Positions 1 to 7,349 of a DNA stretch of 13,850 nucleotides are shown piece by piece (the stretch's first letter is position 1; each line of letters opens with the position of its first letter). The translations under genes were made by a program, and so were the position numbers. The DNA lies in contig JAEYRD010000066.1 of NCBI GenBank assembly GCA_023435725.1, forward strand, positions 1-13,850, read 5' to 3'. Origin of the DNA: Pseudomonadota bacterium (GTDB lineage Bacteria > Pseudomonadota > Alphaproteobacteria > Rhizobiales > Xanthobacteraceae). Under the pieces are notes generated by a model that saw only the letters and a program-made list of their open reading frames with translations, made no database searches and was not told the DNA's origin.

Positions 1-39
1 GTCGCGGCAGTGAACGCGCTGGCGAGCCGGAGCGAATAG
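1..39 (+). CDS. cobH: C-terminal tail of an upstream gene, probably cobH (precorrin-8X methylmutase)
   Basis: Only the last 12 codons (VAAVNALASRSE) and a TAG stop at 37-39 are visible, so the gene is cut by the window edge. The stop lies two bases before the cobI start, and the cobI Shine-Dalgarno (GGAG, 29-32) is inside this tail, so the two genes belong to one operon. The ending resembles CbiC/CobH proteins, and cobH directly precedes cobI in classical aerobic cobalamin clusters. CobH moves a methyl group from C11 to C12 to give hydrogenobyrinic acid. The identification is mainly an inference from position. Confidence 0.5.
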   Translation, partial: VAAVNALASRSE

Positions 40-41
40 AC

Positions 42-773
42 ATGGGACGCATTATCTGTTGCGGTCTCGGCCCCGGCGCCCCTGATATGATGAGCGTGCG
101 CGCGGACCGGACGGTGCGCGGCGCGAAGCACGTCGCCTACTTCCGCAAAAAGGGCAGGCCGGGTCAGGCAAGGCGCATCGTCGAAGGCATGCTAGTTGCC
201 GACGTGACCGAATATCCCATGGAATACCCGGTTACGACGGAGATCGCCTTCGACAGCCCTGACTACGTTCAGCTGCTGGCCGGCTTCTACGACGAATGGG
301 CCGAGCGCCTCGCGCGGCTGGCGCGCGCGGTCGACGTCGTCGTGCTCTGCGAGGGCGATCCTTACTTCTACGGCTCCTTCATGCATCTGCACGCGCGCCT
401 GCAAGGCCGTGTCGAGATCGAGGTGATCGCCGGCATTCCCGGCATGGTCGGCTGCTGGAACAGCGTGGGACAGCCGATCGCGCTCGGCGACGACGTGACG
501 ACAGTGCTGATGGGCACGCTGGCCGAGGACGAGCTCGAACGGCGCATGCGCGATTCCGATGCGCTCGTCATCATGAAGACCGGGCGCAATCTCGCAAAAG
601 TCCGGCGCGCGCTCGCGTCAGCCGGGCGGCTGCACGATGCCTGGCTGGTCGAGCGCGGCACCATGCCGGGCGAGCGCGTGGTGCGCCTTGCCGATATCGA
701 TGTCGCCGACTGTCCTTATTTCGCGATCGTGCTGGTACACGGCAAGGGCCGGCATCTGGACGCCGCCGAATGA
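42..773 (+). CDS. cobI: Precorrin-2 C20-methyltransferase CobI
   Basis: A 243-residue class III (tetrapyrrole) SAM-dependent methyltransferase that converts precorrin-2 to precorrin-3A in the cytoplasm. The N-terminal glycine-rich strand-loop GLGPGAPD is at residues 8-15. The SAM-site loop EGDPYFYGSF begins at residue 104. The segment IAGIPGMVGCWNSVGQPIALGDD is typical of CobI/CbiL. The length matches the family. The ATG at 42 has a GGAG nine bases upstream and follows the stop of the preceding gene by two bases. The stop overlaps the cobJ start as ATGA (770-773), so the two are probably translationally coupled. The subfamily call (CobI rather than another methyltransferase of this fold) rests on the GCWNSVGQP region and the operon position. 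I see nothing odd in it. Confidence 0.93.
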   Translation: MGRIICCGLGPGAPDMMSVRADRTVRGAKHVAYFRKKGRPGQARRIVEGMLVADVTEYPMEYPVTTEIAFDSPDYVQLLAGFYDEWAERLARLARAVDVVVLCEGDPYFYGSFMHLHARLQGRVEIEVIAGIPGMVGCWNSVGQPIALGDDVTTVLMGTLAEDELERRMRDSDALVIMKTGRNLAKVRRALASAGRLHDAWLVERGTMPGERVVRLADIDVADCPYFAIVLVHGKGRHLDAAE

Positions 774-1504
774 CGGGCACGCTGACCATCGCGGGCCTCG
801 GGCCGGGCAGCGATGCACTGGTGACGCCGGAGGTTTCCGCCGCGCTTGCCTCCGCGACCGACATTCTGGGATACGCGCCCTATGTTGCGCGCGTGCCGCA
901 GCGACCGGGGCTCAAGCTGCATCCGTCGGACAATCGCGAAGAGCTGCAGCGCGCGAGCGAGGCCCTGCGGCTTGCCGCCGAAGGCGGTCAGGTCGTCGTC
1001 GTCTCCTCCGGTGACCCCGGCGTCTTCGCGATGGCCTCCGCCGTGTTCGAGGCGCTCGAACAGGCGCCGCAATGGCGGGAGCTGCCGATCCGCGTGCTGC
1101 CTGGTATCACTGCGATGCTGGCGGCGGCCGCACGCGCCGGCGCGCCGCTCGGCCACGACTTCTGCGCGATCAATCTTTCCGACAATCTCAAGCCCTGGGC
1201 CGTGATCGAGAAGCGCCTGCGGCTCGCCGCGGAGGCGGATTTTGCCATCGCGATGTACAATCCGCGTTCGGCGAGCCGGCCGGAGGGGTTTGGCCGCGCG
1301 CTCGCAGTGCTGAGAGACGCCGGTTGCGGCGAGCGTCTCGTGATCTTCGCGCGTGCGATCAGCGCCGCCGACGAGAGGATCGAGACCGTGTCGCTGAACG
1401 AAGCGACACCCGAGATGGCCGACATGCGCACGCTGGTGATCGTCGGCAACTCGCAGACGCGCCGTGTCGGCCGATGGGTCTACGCGCCGAGGCAGGTCCG
1501 ATGA
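770..1504 (+). CDS. cobJ: Precorrin-3B C17-methyltransferase CobJ
   Basis: A 244-residue class III methyltransferase that methylates C17 of precorrin-3B with ring contraction to give precorrin-4. Visible marks are GLGPGSD (residues 9-15), the SAM loop SGDPGVFAMAS around D82, LPGITAMLAAAARAGAPLGHDFCAINLSDNLKPW in the middle, and MYNPRSASRP, all typical of CobJ/CbiH. The reading frame is open far upstream, but the protein must start at the ATG at 770, which overlaps the cobI stop (ATGA); an earlier start would read through cobI in another frame. There is no strong Shine-Dalgarno, which fits coupling to cobI. The 3' end overlaps the 3' end of the opposite-strand cobK by 25 bases (1480-1504). Confidence 0.93.
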   Translation: MTGTLTIAGLGPGSDALVTPEVSAALASATDILGYAPYVARVPQRPGLKLHPSDNREELQRASEALRLAAEGGQVVVVSSGDPGVFAMASAVFEALEQAPQWRELPIRVLPGITAMLAAAARAGAPLGHDFCAINLSDNLKPWAVIEKRLRLAAEADFAIAMYNPRSASRPEGFGRALAVLRDAGCGERLVIFARAISAADERIETVSLNEATPEMADMRTLVIVGNSQTRRVGRWVYAPRQVR

Positions 1505-2226
1505 CCGAGCCATTGCATGATCTCAGCCACGCTCTCGACCCGCTGCCGTTTGGGCAGTCGCGGCCGCGAGATCATGATCACGGGCAGGTCGAGCATGCGG
1601 GCCGCGTCGATCTTGGCGCGCGCGCCGTCGCCGCCGGAATTGCGAGCGACGATCCAAGTAATGCCGCGCGTGCGCATCATCTCGAGCTCGCCGTCAGGCG
1701 TGAACGGCCCGCGCGACACGATCACATCTGCAGTGAAGGGCAGGGGCGTTTCGGGCGGATCGACGAACCGCAGCGTGTAGGTATGCTGCGGCTTCGCCGC
1801 GAACGGCGCGATATGCTGACGGCCGATGGCGAGGAAGACTTTTGCCGGCGCTTCGGGCAGCGCTGCCAGTGCGGCGTTGACGTCAGGAATTTCGATCCAG
1901 TTGTCGCCGGGGGCCCTGACCCAGGGCGCGCGTTCGAGCGCGATCAGCGGCGTGCCGGTTTGCGCGCACGCTTCAACGGCGTTTCGGCTCATCTCGGCAG
2001 CGAAGGGGTGCGTCGCGTCGATCACATGCGTGATGGATTCGCGGCGAATGTAGTCGGCAAGCCCGCTCACGCCGCCGAAGCCGCCGATGCGGGTCGGCAG
2101 CGGCTGCTCGGCTGGCGCGCGAGTGCGTCCGCCATAGGAATAGACGGCGTCCAGCCGGGCGCGCGCGATCTCCGCGGCGAGCAAGCTCGCATCGGCGGTT
2201 CCGCCCAGAATGAGGGCGCGCGTCAT
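1480..2226 (-). CDS. cobK: Precorrin-6A (6x) reductase CobK
   Basis: A 248-residue NADPH-dependent reductase that converts precorrin-6A to precorrin-6B. The N-terminus has the nucleotide-binding loop LILGGTADASLLA (GGTADA at residues 8-13), then YSYGGRT, the family motif HVIDATHPFAAEMSRNA, and a C-terminal VSRGPFTPDGELEMMRTRGITWIVARNSGG, all characteristic of CobK/CbiJ. The frame is open to 2544, but homology begins at the ATG whose complement is 2224-2226; an AGGGA (complement of 2233-2237) sits six bases upstream. This start shares the tetramer CATG with the divergent cobL start, and the stop lies inside the end of cobJ. The gene is therefore an inverted insert in an otherwise co-directional operon, with its own promoter presumably inside cobL. 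I could not identify that promoter. Confidence 0.93.
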   Translation of the reverse strand: MTRALILGGTADASLLAAEIARARLDAVYSYGGRTRAPAEQPLPTRIGGFGGVSGLADYIRRESITHVIDATHPFAAEMSRNAVEACAQTGTPLIALERAPWVRAPGDNWIEIPDVNAALAALPEAPAKVFLAIGRQHIAPFAAKPQHTYTLRFVDPPETPLPFTADVIVSRGPFTPDGELEMMRTRGITWIVARNSGGDGARAKIDAARMLDLPVIMISRPRLPKRQRVESVAEIMQWLGHRTCLGA

Positions 2227-3406
2227 GGCTGATCCCTGGTTGACCATCATCGGTATCGGCGAAGATGGCCTTGCCGGGCTGTCCGAGGCAAGCCGAAAGG
2301 CGCTCGACGATGCCGAAACCGTGTTCGGCGGCGAACGCCACCTCGCGTTGGCCGGCGTGACCGGGCGCGGTCGTCCGTGGCCGGTGCCGTTCGACGCGGA
2401 CGTCGTGCTGAGCTGCCGTGGCCGGCCGACCGCGGTGCTCGCTTCCGGTGATCCGTTCTGGCACGGCGCCGGCGCAGGCCTCGCCGAAAAACTCGGTGCC
2501 GGCGAGTGGACCGCGCATTCATCGCCGTCGACATTCTCGCTCACCGCCGCAAGGCTCGGCTGGCACCTCGAATCCGTCGCATGCCTTGGGCTTCACGCTG
2601 CGCCGTTTGAGCGCCTCGTGCCGCATCTGGCGCGAGGTGCGCGCATCATTTGTCTGGTGCGAGACGCGCAGGCGGCCAGTGATCTCGCGAAATGGCTGAC
2701 GGAGCGCGGATGGGGCGCCTCGGTATTCTGGACTCTCACCGCGCTCGGCGGGCCCCGCGAACAGATTGCCGAATATCGCGCCGATAGCTTTGCAGGTGAT
2801 CTCGCTGGAAACCTGGTCGCGGTGGCAGTCGAGGCGAGGGGAGCGCAAGGCATTCCCCGCAGCTCGGGACTTTCTGACGATCTTTTTGTCCATGACGGCC
2901 AGATCACCAAGCGGCCGGTGCGCGCGCTCGCGCTTTCTGCGTTGGCGCCGCGTCTCGGCGAACGGCTGTGGGACATTGGCGCGGGCTCGGGATCGATCTC
3001 GATCGAATGGACGCTGTGCGGCGGGACCGCGACCGCCATCGAGACACGTGAGGATCGCGCCGCGAACATAAGCAGCAATGCGGCGTCGTTTGGATTGGCG
3101 CGTCGGATCAACGTTATCACGGGGACCGCGCCCGAAGCTCTCGCTGCGCTGGACGCGCCGGATGCCGTCTTCATCGGCGGCGGCCTTGACATCGCGATGT
3201 TCGATGCCATCTGGTCGCGGCTTTCCCCGGGGGCTCGGCTCGTCGCGCACGCGGTGACGCTGGAAACGGAAGCGCTGCTTGGCGAGCTGCATCAGCGCCA
3301 CGGTGGCGAGTTGATGCGGGCCGAGATCGCTCATGCTGCCCCGCTCGGCCGCTACCGCTCCTGGCAGCCGGCACGGCCTGTGGTGCAATGGAGCGTAGTC
3401 CGATGA
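2225..3406 (+). CDS. cobL: Bifunctional precorrin-6Y C5,15-methyltransferase (decarboxylating) CobL
   Basis: A 393-residue fusion of two enzymes. The N-terminal half (about 1-200) is a CbiE-type class III methyltransferase: IIGIGEDGLAGLS near the start, ASGDPFWHGAG, then SPSTFSLTAARLGW. The C-terminal half (about 215-393) is a CbiT-type Rossmann methyltransferase with the SAM motif WDIGAGSGSISIEW (D250) and the opening SDDLFVHDGQITKRPVRAL. Together they methylate C5 and C15 and decarboxylate the C12 acetate of precorrin-6B to give precorrin-8X. I chose the ATG at 2225 because GAGGG (2212-2216) is eight bases upstream; an in-frame ATG at 2210 would add only five residues. The start overlaps the divergent cobK start. 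The stop overlaps cobE as ATGA (3403-3406). Confidence 0.94.
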   Translation: MADPWLTIIGIGEDGLAGLSEASRKALDDAETVFGGERHLALAGVTGRGRPWPVPFDADVVLSCRGRPTAVLASGDPFWHGAGAGLAEKLGAGEWTAHSSPSTFSLTAARLGWHLESVACLGLHAAPFERLVPHLARGARIICLVRDAQAASDLAKWLTERGWGASVFWTLTALGGPREQIAEYRADSFAGDLAGNLVAVAVEARGAQGIPRSSGLSDDLFVHDGQITKRPVRALALSALAPRLGERLWDIGAGSGSISIEWTLCGGTATAIETREDRAANISSNAASFGLARRINVITGTAPEALAALDAPDAVFIGGGLDIAMFDAIWSRLSPGARLVAHAVTLETEALLGELHQRHGGELMRAEIAHAAPLGRYRSWQPARPVVQWSVVR

Positions 3407-3771
3407 AGGTCGCCGGACTCGGATTCAAGCTAGATGTCACGTTGGCTTCGCTGCGTGAGGCGCTTCTTGCGGCCGGTGGTTCCGAAGGCCTCGCAGCGGT
3501 CGCGACTGTTAGCGATAAGGCCGACGCGGAGGTGCTGAAGCAGCTTGCACGCGAGTGCGGCGTGCCGATCAGGGCTATCCCGGCCGAAATGCTGGCCGGC
3601 ATCGACACGCCGACGCAGTCGAAGTTCGTCAACGAAAAGTTCGGGACGGGATCGGTCGCCGAAGCGGCGGCGCTCGCTGCCACTGGTCCTCGCGCTCGGT
3701 TGATTGCGACGCGCGTGGTCTCGCAGGATCGCACCGCGACCGCGGCGATCGCGGAAGGAGACGGCGCATGA
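3403..3771 (+). CDS. cobE: Cobalamin biosynthesis protein CobE (CbiG C-terminal-like)
   Basis: A small 122-residue protein of the CobE/CbiG-C family. It starts with GLGFKLDVTLASLREALLAAG, where most members have a G-[IL]-G-C-R motif. It continues with VATVSDKADAEVLKQLARECGVPIRAIPAEMLAGI and the conserved SVAEAAALAATGPRARLIATR. In the aerobic pathway CobE is genetically required, but its exact role is not settled; the related CbiG C-terminal domain belongs to a protein that opens the delta-lactone in the anaerobic route. The ATG at 3403 overlaps the cobL stop and has GGAG (3390-3393) nine bases upstream; an in-frame ATG at 3388 would add five residues and overlap cobL more. The stop overlaps cobM as ATGA. 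The FK in place of the usual CR in the first motif is a mild divergence. Confidence 0.85.
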   Translation: MKVAGLGFKLDVTLASLREALLAAGGSEGLAAVATVSDKADAEVLKQLARECGVPIRAIPAEMLAGIDTPTQSKFVNEKFGTGSVAEAAALAATGPRARLIATRVVSQDRTATAAIAEGDGA

Positions 3772-4550
3772 CGGTGCATTTCATCGGTGCGGGGCCGGGC
3801 GCTCCCGATTTGCTGACCTTGCGCGGACGCGATCTGATTGCCGCCTGTCCGGTCTGCCTCTATGCCGGCTCGCTTGTGCCCGAGGGCGCGCTGGCGCATT
3901 GCCCGCCCGGCGCGCGGATCGTCAACACAGCACCGCTCTCACTCGACGAGATCGTCGCGGAGATCGCCGCCGCGCATGCGGAGGGCAAGGACGTCGCGCG
4001 GCTGCATTCCGGCGATCTCTCGATCTGGTCGGCGATGGGCGAGCAGCTCCGCCGCCTGCGCGCGCTCGGCATTCCCTATACGGTGACGCCCGGCGTCCCG
4101 TCCTTTTCGGCCGCCGCGGCTGCGCTGGAGGCCGAGTTGACGCTGCCCGGCCTTGCCCAGACGGTGGTGCTGACGCGCACGCCGGGTCGCGCCAGCGCGA
4201 TGCCGGAGGGGGAGAAGCTCGCCGCCTTCGCTGCAACCGGAGCAGTACTTGCGATCCATCTGTCGATTCATCTGCTTGACAAAGTCATCGCCGAGCTCAC
4301 GCCGCACTACGGCGCGGATTGCCCGGTCGCGATCGTCTGGCGCGCGAGCTGGCCGGACCAGCGCATCGTCCGCGCGATGCTTGCAACGCTCGATGCTGCC
4401 GTTGGCGCCGAGATGGAGCGCACTGCGCTGATCCTGGTCGGCAGGACACTTGGCTCGGCGGATTTTGACGAGAGCCGCCTCTATGCTGCCGACTACGATC
4501 GCCGCTATCGGCCGGTCGGCGCCGAGCCGCGCTTTCCGGAGGTGTCGTGA
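3768..4550 (+). CDS. cobM: Precorrin-4 C11-methyltransferase CobM
   Basis: A 260-residue class III methyltransferase that adds the C11 methyl group of precorrin-4 to give precorrin-5. It begins FIGAGPGAPDLLTLRGRD (GAGPGAPD at 7-14), followed by CLYAGSLVP, HSGDLSIWSAMGEQLRRL and TPGVPSFSAAAAALEAELTLPG. The later segments TRTPGRASAMPEGE, IHLSIHLLDKVIAEL and ASWPDQRIVR are strongly typical of CobM/CbiF. The true start is the ATG at 3768, which overlaps the cobE stop and has one of the best Shine-Dalgarno sequences in the window, GGAAGGAG (3752-3759), seven bases upstream. The frame is open further upstream only as a shadow of cobE. The gene ends as TGATG with cobB. Confidence 0.95.
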   Translation: MTVHFIGAGPGAPDLLTLRGRDLIAACPVCLYAGSLVPEGALAHCPPGARIVNTAPLSLDEIVAEIAAAHAEGKDVARLHSGDLSIWSAMGEQLRRLRALGIPYTVTPGVPSFSAAAAALEAELTLPGLAQTVVLTRTPGRASAMPEGEKLAAFAATGAVLAIHLSIHLLDKVIAELTPHYGADCPVAIVWRASWPDQRIVRAMLATLDAAVGAEMERTALILVGRTLGSADFDESRLYAADYDRRYRPVGAEPRFPEVS

Positions 4551-5860
4551 TGCCGGCAGGCCTCGTCATCTCTGCGCCTGCCTCCGGCGTCGGCAAGACC
4601 ACGCTGACGCTGGCGCTCGCGCGGGCCTGGCGCAATCGCGGATTGAACGTGCAATGCTTCAAGAGCGGGCCCGACTACATCGATCCCGCCTTTCATGCTG
4701 CCGCCACGGGACGTGCTTCCGTCAATGTCGACAGCTGGGCCATGGACCGTGCGACGATCGCGCGCCTCGTCAGCCGCGGCCTTGACGCCGATGTCGCGCT
4801 CGCCGAGGGCTCGATGGGCCTGTTCGACGGTGTCGCCGCGCGCGGTGTCTCCGGCACGGGCGCTACGGCCGACATCGCGGAGATGCTGGGTTGGCCGGTG
4901 CTGCTGGTGATCGATCCCTCGGGACAGGCGCAGACGGCGGCCGCCATTGCCGCAGGCCTTCGTGATTACCGTACTGGCGTACGTCTTGCGGGCGTCGTGC
5001 TCAATCGCGTCGCCAGCCGGCGCCACGAAGACCTCGTGCGGCGTGCGCTTAACGATGCCGGCATTGCCGTGTACGGCGCGCTGCCGCGTCATGCCGAGAT
5101 AAGCTTGCCGAAGCGACATCTCGGCCTGGTGCAGGCCGAGGAGCAGGGTGAGATTGGCAAGCTGATCGACGAGGCCGCGCGGTTCGTCACGGAGCATGTC
5201 GATCTCGATGCGGTGCTGCGGTCGGCCGCCGCCTGGTCGCCGAAACCTGCAGCGAATGGCCTCAACGTGACGCCGCCCGGCCAGCGCATTGCGCTTGCCC
5301 GCGATGCGGCGTTCTCCTTCGTCTATCCGCATATGCTGGAAGCCTGGCGCGCGGCTGGCGCCGAAATCTCGACATTCTCGCCACTTGCCGACGAAGGTCC
5401 TGATCCGAGTGCCGATGTCTGCTGGCTGCCCGGCGGCTATCCCGAGCTTCATGCCGGCAAGATCGCGACCAATGCGCGCTTTCGCAGCGGCTTGCGTGCC
5501 TTCGCCGTAACGCGACCGGTGCACGGCGAATGCGGAGGCTATATGGTGCTGGGAGTCGCCTTGACCGACGCCGATGGTGTCCGCCATGAGATGACCGGCC
5601 TGCTCGGACTGGAGACAAGCTTTGCCAAGCGCCGCATGCATCTGGGCTACCGCCTTGCCGCGCTCGCCGCGCCAATGCCGGGCCATCAGGTGGGTGCCCG
5701 CCTGCGCGGCCACGAATTCCACTATTCGACGATCGTCGCGCAGCCAGATACGCCGCTGGCGGTCGTGCACGACGCAACGGGTGCCGTCATCGCCGAGACC
5801 GGCTCGCGGCGTGGCCACGCCACCGGCACGTTCTTCCATCTGATCGCGGAGGACCGGTGA
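4550..5860 (+). CDS. cobB: Hydrogenobyrinic/cobyrinic acid a,c-diamide synthase CobB
   Basis: A 436-residue ATP- and glutamine-dependent amidotransferase that amidates the a and c side chains of hydrogenobyrinic acid. The N-terminal ATPase domain has the P-loop SAPASGVGKTTLTLAL (K16), FKSGPDYIDPAFH and AEGSMGLFDG. The C-terminal class I glutaminase-like domain has LPGGYPELHA, HGECGGYM with the nucleophile cysteine C328, and GHEFHYS (about 387-393). The ATG at 4550 is preferred: GGAGG (4538-4542) is seven bases upstream, and it overlaps the cobM stop by one base. A GTG at 4547 would add one residue. The stop overlaps cobA as GTGA. Key residues and length fit the family. A 444-codon open frame on the opposite strand is a GC-driven shadow. 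Confidence 0.95.
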   Translation: MPAGLVISAPASGVGKTTLTLALARAWRNRGLNVQCFKSGPDYIDPAFHAAATGRASVNVDSWAMDRATIARLVSRGLDADVALAEGSMGLFDGVAARGVSGTGATADIAEMLGWPVLLVIDPSGQAQTAAAIAAGLRDYRTGVRLAGVVLNRVASRRHEDLVRRALNDAGIAVYGALPRHAEISLPKRHLGLVQAEEQGEIGKLIDEAARFVTEHVDLDAVLRSAAAWSPKPAANGLNVTPPGQRIALARDAAFSFVYPHMLEAWRAAGAEISTFSPLADEGPDPSADVCWLPGGYPELHAGKIATNARFRSGLRAFAVTRPVHGECGGYMVLGVALTDADGVRHEMTGLLGLETSFAKRRMHLGYRLAALAAPMPGHQVGARLRGHEFHYSTIVAQPDTPLAVVHDATGAVIAETGSRRGHATGTFFHLIAEDR

Positions 5861-6588
5861 GCGGTTTTGTCACTTTCATCTCCGCCGGACCCGGCGACCC
5901 CGAGCTTCTCACGCTCAAAGGCGCCGCGCGGCTACGCGAGGCGGACGTCGTGCTCTATGACGACCTTGCTTCGGGCGCGATCCTCGACCTCGCCCGGCCG
6001 GGGGCCAATCTCGTCGCGGTCGGAAAGCGGGCAGGGCGGCCCTCGACCAAGCAGCACCACGTCAACCGCCTCCTGGTCGACTATGCGGCGACCGGCGTGC
6101 GTGTGGTGCGGCTGAAGTCGGGCGATGCCGGCATTTTCGGCCGGCTCGAGGAGGAGCTCGAGACGCTGCGCGAGGCCGGCATCGGCTACGAGATCGTTCC
6201 CGGCGTGACCTCGGCCTGCGTCGCCGCCGCGCAAGCCGGCATTCCCTTGACCCGGCGCCACACCTCGCGCCGGGTGCAATTCGTGACCGGGGCCGATGTC
6301 ACGGGCGAGTTGCCGCCAAACCTGAATTGGACGGCGCTGGCAGATCCCGACGCGACGACTGTGGTCTATATGGGCCGGCGCACCTTTCCGGCGCTTGCCG
6401 CAAAACTGATCGAGCATGGCCTCGCCCAGGATACGCCGGCTCTGTTCGCCGAATCCCTCGGGCGGCCCGACGAGCGGCTGGTGCGCACCACGATTGCCGA
6501 GCTCGCCGAGCAGCTTGCGCGCGGCGGAGCCGCTTCCACGGCCGCCGTGATCCTGTTCGGCGCGCTGGCGGGGGACTATCCGTCGTGA
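5857..6588 (+). CDS. cobA: Uroporphyrinogen-III C-methyltransferase CobA (SUMT)
   Basis: A 243-residue class III methyltransferase that methylates uroporphyrinogen III at C2 and C7 to make precorrin-2, the entry to the corrin branch. It has SAGPGDPELLTLKGAARL at the start, VLYDDLAS, VGKRAGRPS, and the SAM region PGVTSACVAAAQAGIPLTRR, which identify SUMT. It is a single domain with no CysG dehydrogenase/ferrochelatase part. Two family motifs deviate: the usual GDPF-[IV]-FGRGGEE loop reads SGDAGIFGRLEEE (D90, with A91 instead of proline), and the QDEIN-type segment reads KQHHVN. It starts at GTG 5857, overlapping the cobB stop, with GGAGG (5848-5852) four bases upstream. It ends as TGATG with cobF. 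The divergence may mark a cobalamin-dedicated SUMT beside a sirohaem enzyme elsewhere; that is an inference. Confidence 0.9.
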   Translation: MSGFVTFISAGPGDPELLTLKGAARLREADVVLYDDLASGAILDLARPGANLVAVGKRAGRPSTKQHHVNRLLVDYAATGVRVVRLKSGDAGIFGRLEEELETLREAGIGYEIVPGVTSACVAAAQAGIPLTRRHTSRRVQFVTGADVTGELPPNLNWTALADPDATTVVYMGRRTFPALAAKLIEHGLAQDTPALFAESLGRPDERLVRTTIAELAEQLARGGAASTAAVILFGALAGDYPS

Positions 6589-7334
6589 TGACGCTCTGCC
6601 TGATAGGCATCGGTTGCGGCGATCCCGGGCAGCTCACGCGCGCCGCGATCGATGCCATCAACGCCGCCGATCTCGTCCTGATCCCGCGCAAGGGGGCCGC
6701 AAAGTCCGATCTTGCGGACTTACGGCGGACGATCTGCGCGGATGTGCTTGCGAATGATAAGACGCGCATCGCGGAGTTCGATCTTCCCGTGCGCGATGCG
6801 GACGAGGCGGATTACCGCAAGGGCGTGGACGATTGGCACGATGCCGTCGCGGCGACCTGGTCGCAGACGATCGCGGGCCATCGCGCAGGCGACGGCAAGG
6901 TCGCGCTGCTGATCTGGGGCGATCCCTCGCTCTATGACTCCTCACTGCGCATCGCGCGACGGCTCAATCCCTTGCCGCAGATCGAGGTCGTGCCCGGCAT
7001 CACCTCGATCCAGGCGCTGTGCGCGGCGCATGCGCTGCCGCTCAACGATATCGGCGAGCCGTTCCTGGTCACGACCGGGCGCCGCTTGCGGGAGGGCGGT
7101 TGGCCACAAGGTGTCGATACCGTCGTGGTGATGCTCGACGGCGGCACGGCGTTCCGGTCGCTCGATCCTGCGGAACTCCACATCTGGTGGGGCGCCTATC
7201 TCGGCATGGCCGACCAGATCGTCATGTCCGGCGCGCTAGCCGAGACCGGCCCGCGCATCGTCGCTGTGCGGCAAGAGGCGCGCGAGCGGCACGGCTGGAT
7301 CATGGACAGTTACATTCTCAAGCGCAGGCCGTGA
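6588..7334 (+). CDS. cobF: Precorrin-6A synthase (deacetylating) CobF
   Basis: A 248-residue class III methyltransferase that methylates C1 of precorrin-5 and releases the extruded acetyl fragment as acetate, giving precorrin-6A. It begins LIGIGCGDPGQLTRAA, followed by LIPRKGAAKSDLADLRR, the SAM loop WGDPSLYDSS (D112) and VVPGITSIQALCAAHALPLNDIGEPFLVTTGRRL, all diagnostic of CobF. CobF occurs in the oxygen-dependent pathway, so it fixes the route used here. The frame is open upstream to 6327, but homology begins at the ATG at 6588, which overlaps the cobA stop (TGATG). A GTG at 6585 is an equally possible start adding one residue, and the purine run GGGGGA (6570-6574) is slightly better placed for it. 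Fifteen bases separate it from cobT. Confidence 0.94.
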   Translation: MTLCLIGIGCGDPGQLTRAAIDAINAADLVLIPRKGAAKSDLADLRRTICADVLANDKTRIAEFDLPVRDADEADYRKGVDDWHDAVAATWSQTIAGHRAGDGKVALLIWGDPSLYDSSLRIARRLNPLPQIEVVPGITSIQALCAAHALPLNDIGEPFLVTTGRRLREGGWPQGVDTVVVMLDGGTAFRSLDPAELHIWWGAYLGMADQIVMSGALAETGPRIVAVRQEARERHGWIMDSYILKRRP

Positions 7335-7349
7335 GGCAAGCGAGGCAGC

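Noticed and set aside
716..1513. A 265-codon minus-strand open frame opposite cobJ
   Set aside because: Composition-driven shadow of cobJ; no recognisable domain.
2519..3388. A 289-codon minus-strand open frame opposite cobL
   Set aside because: Shadow of cobL with low-complexity basic sequence; cobL is certain on the other strand.
4505..5839. A 444-codon open frame on the minus strand opposite cobB
   Set aside because: Its translation is rich in Arg, His, Gly and Ala with no family motif, and it lies fully opposite cobB, whose own motifs are complete. High-GC codon use commonly leaves the opposite frame open.
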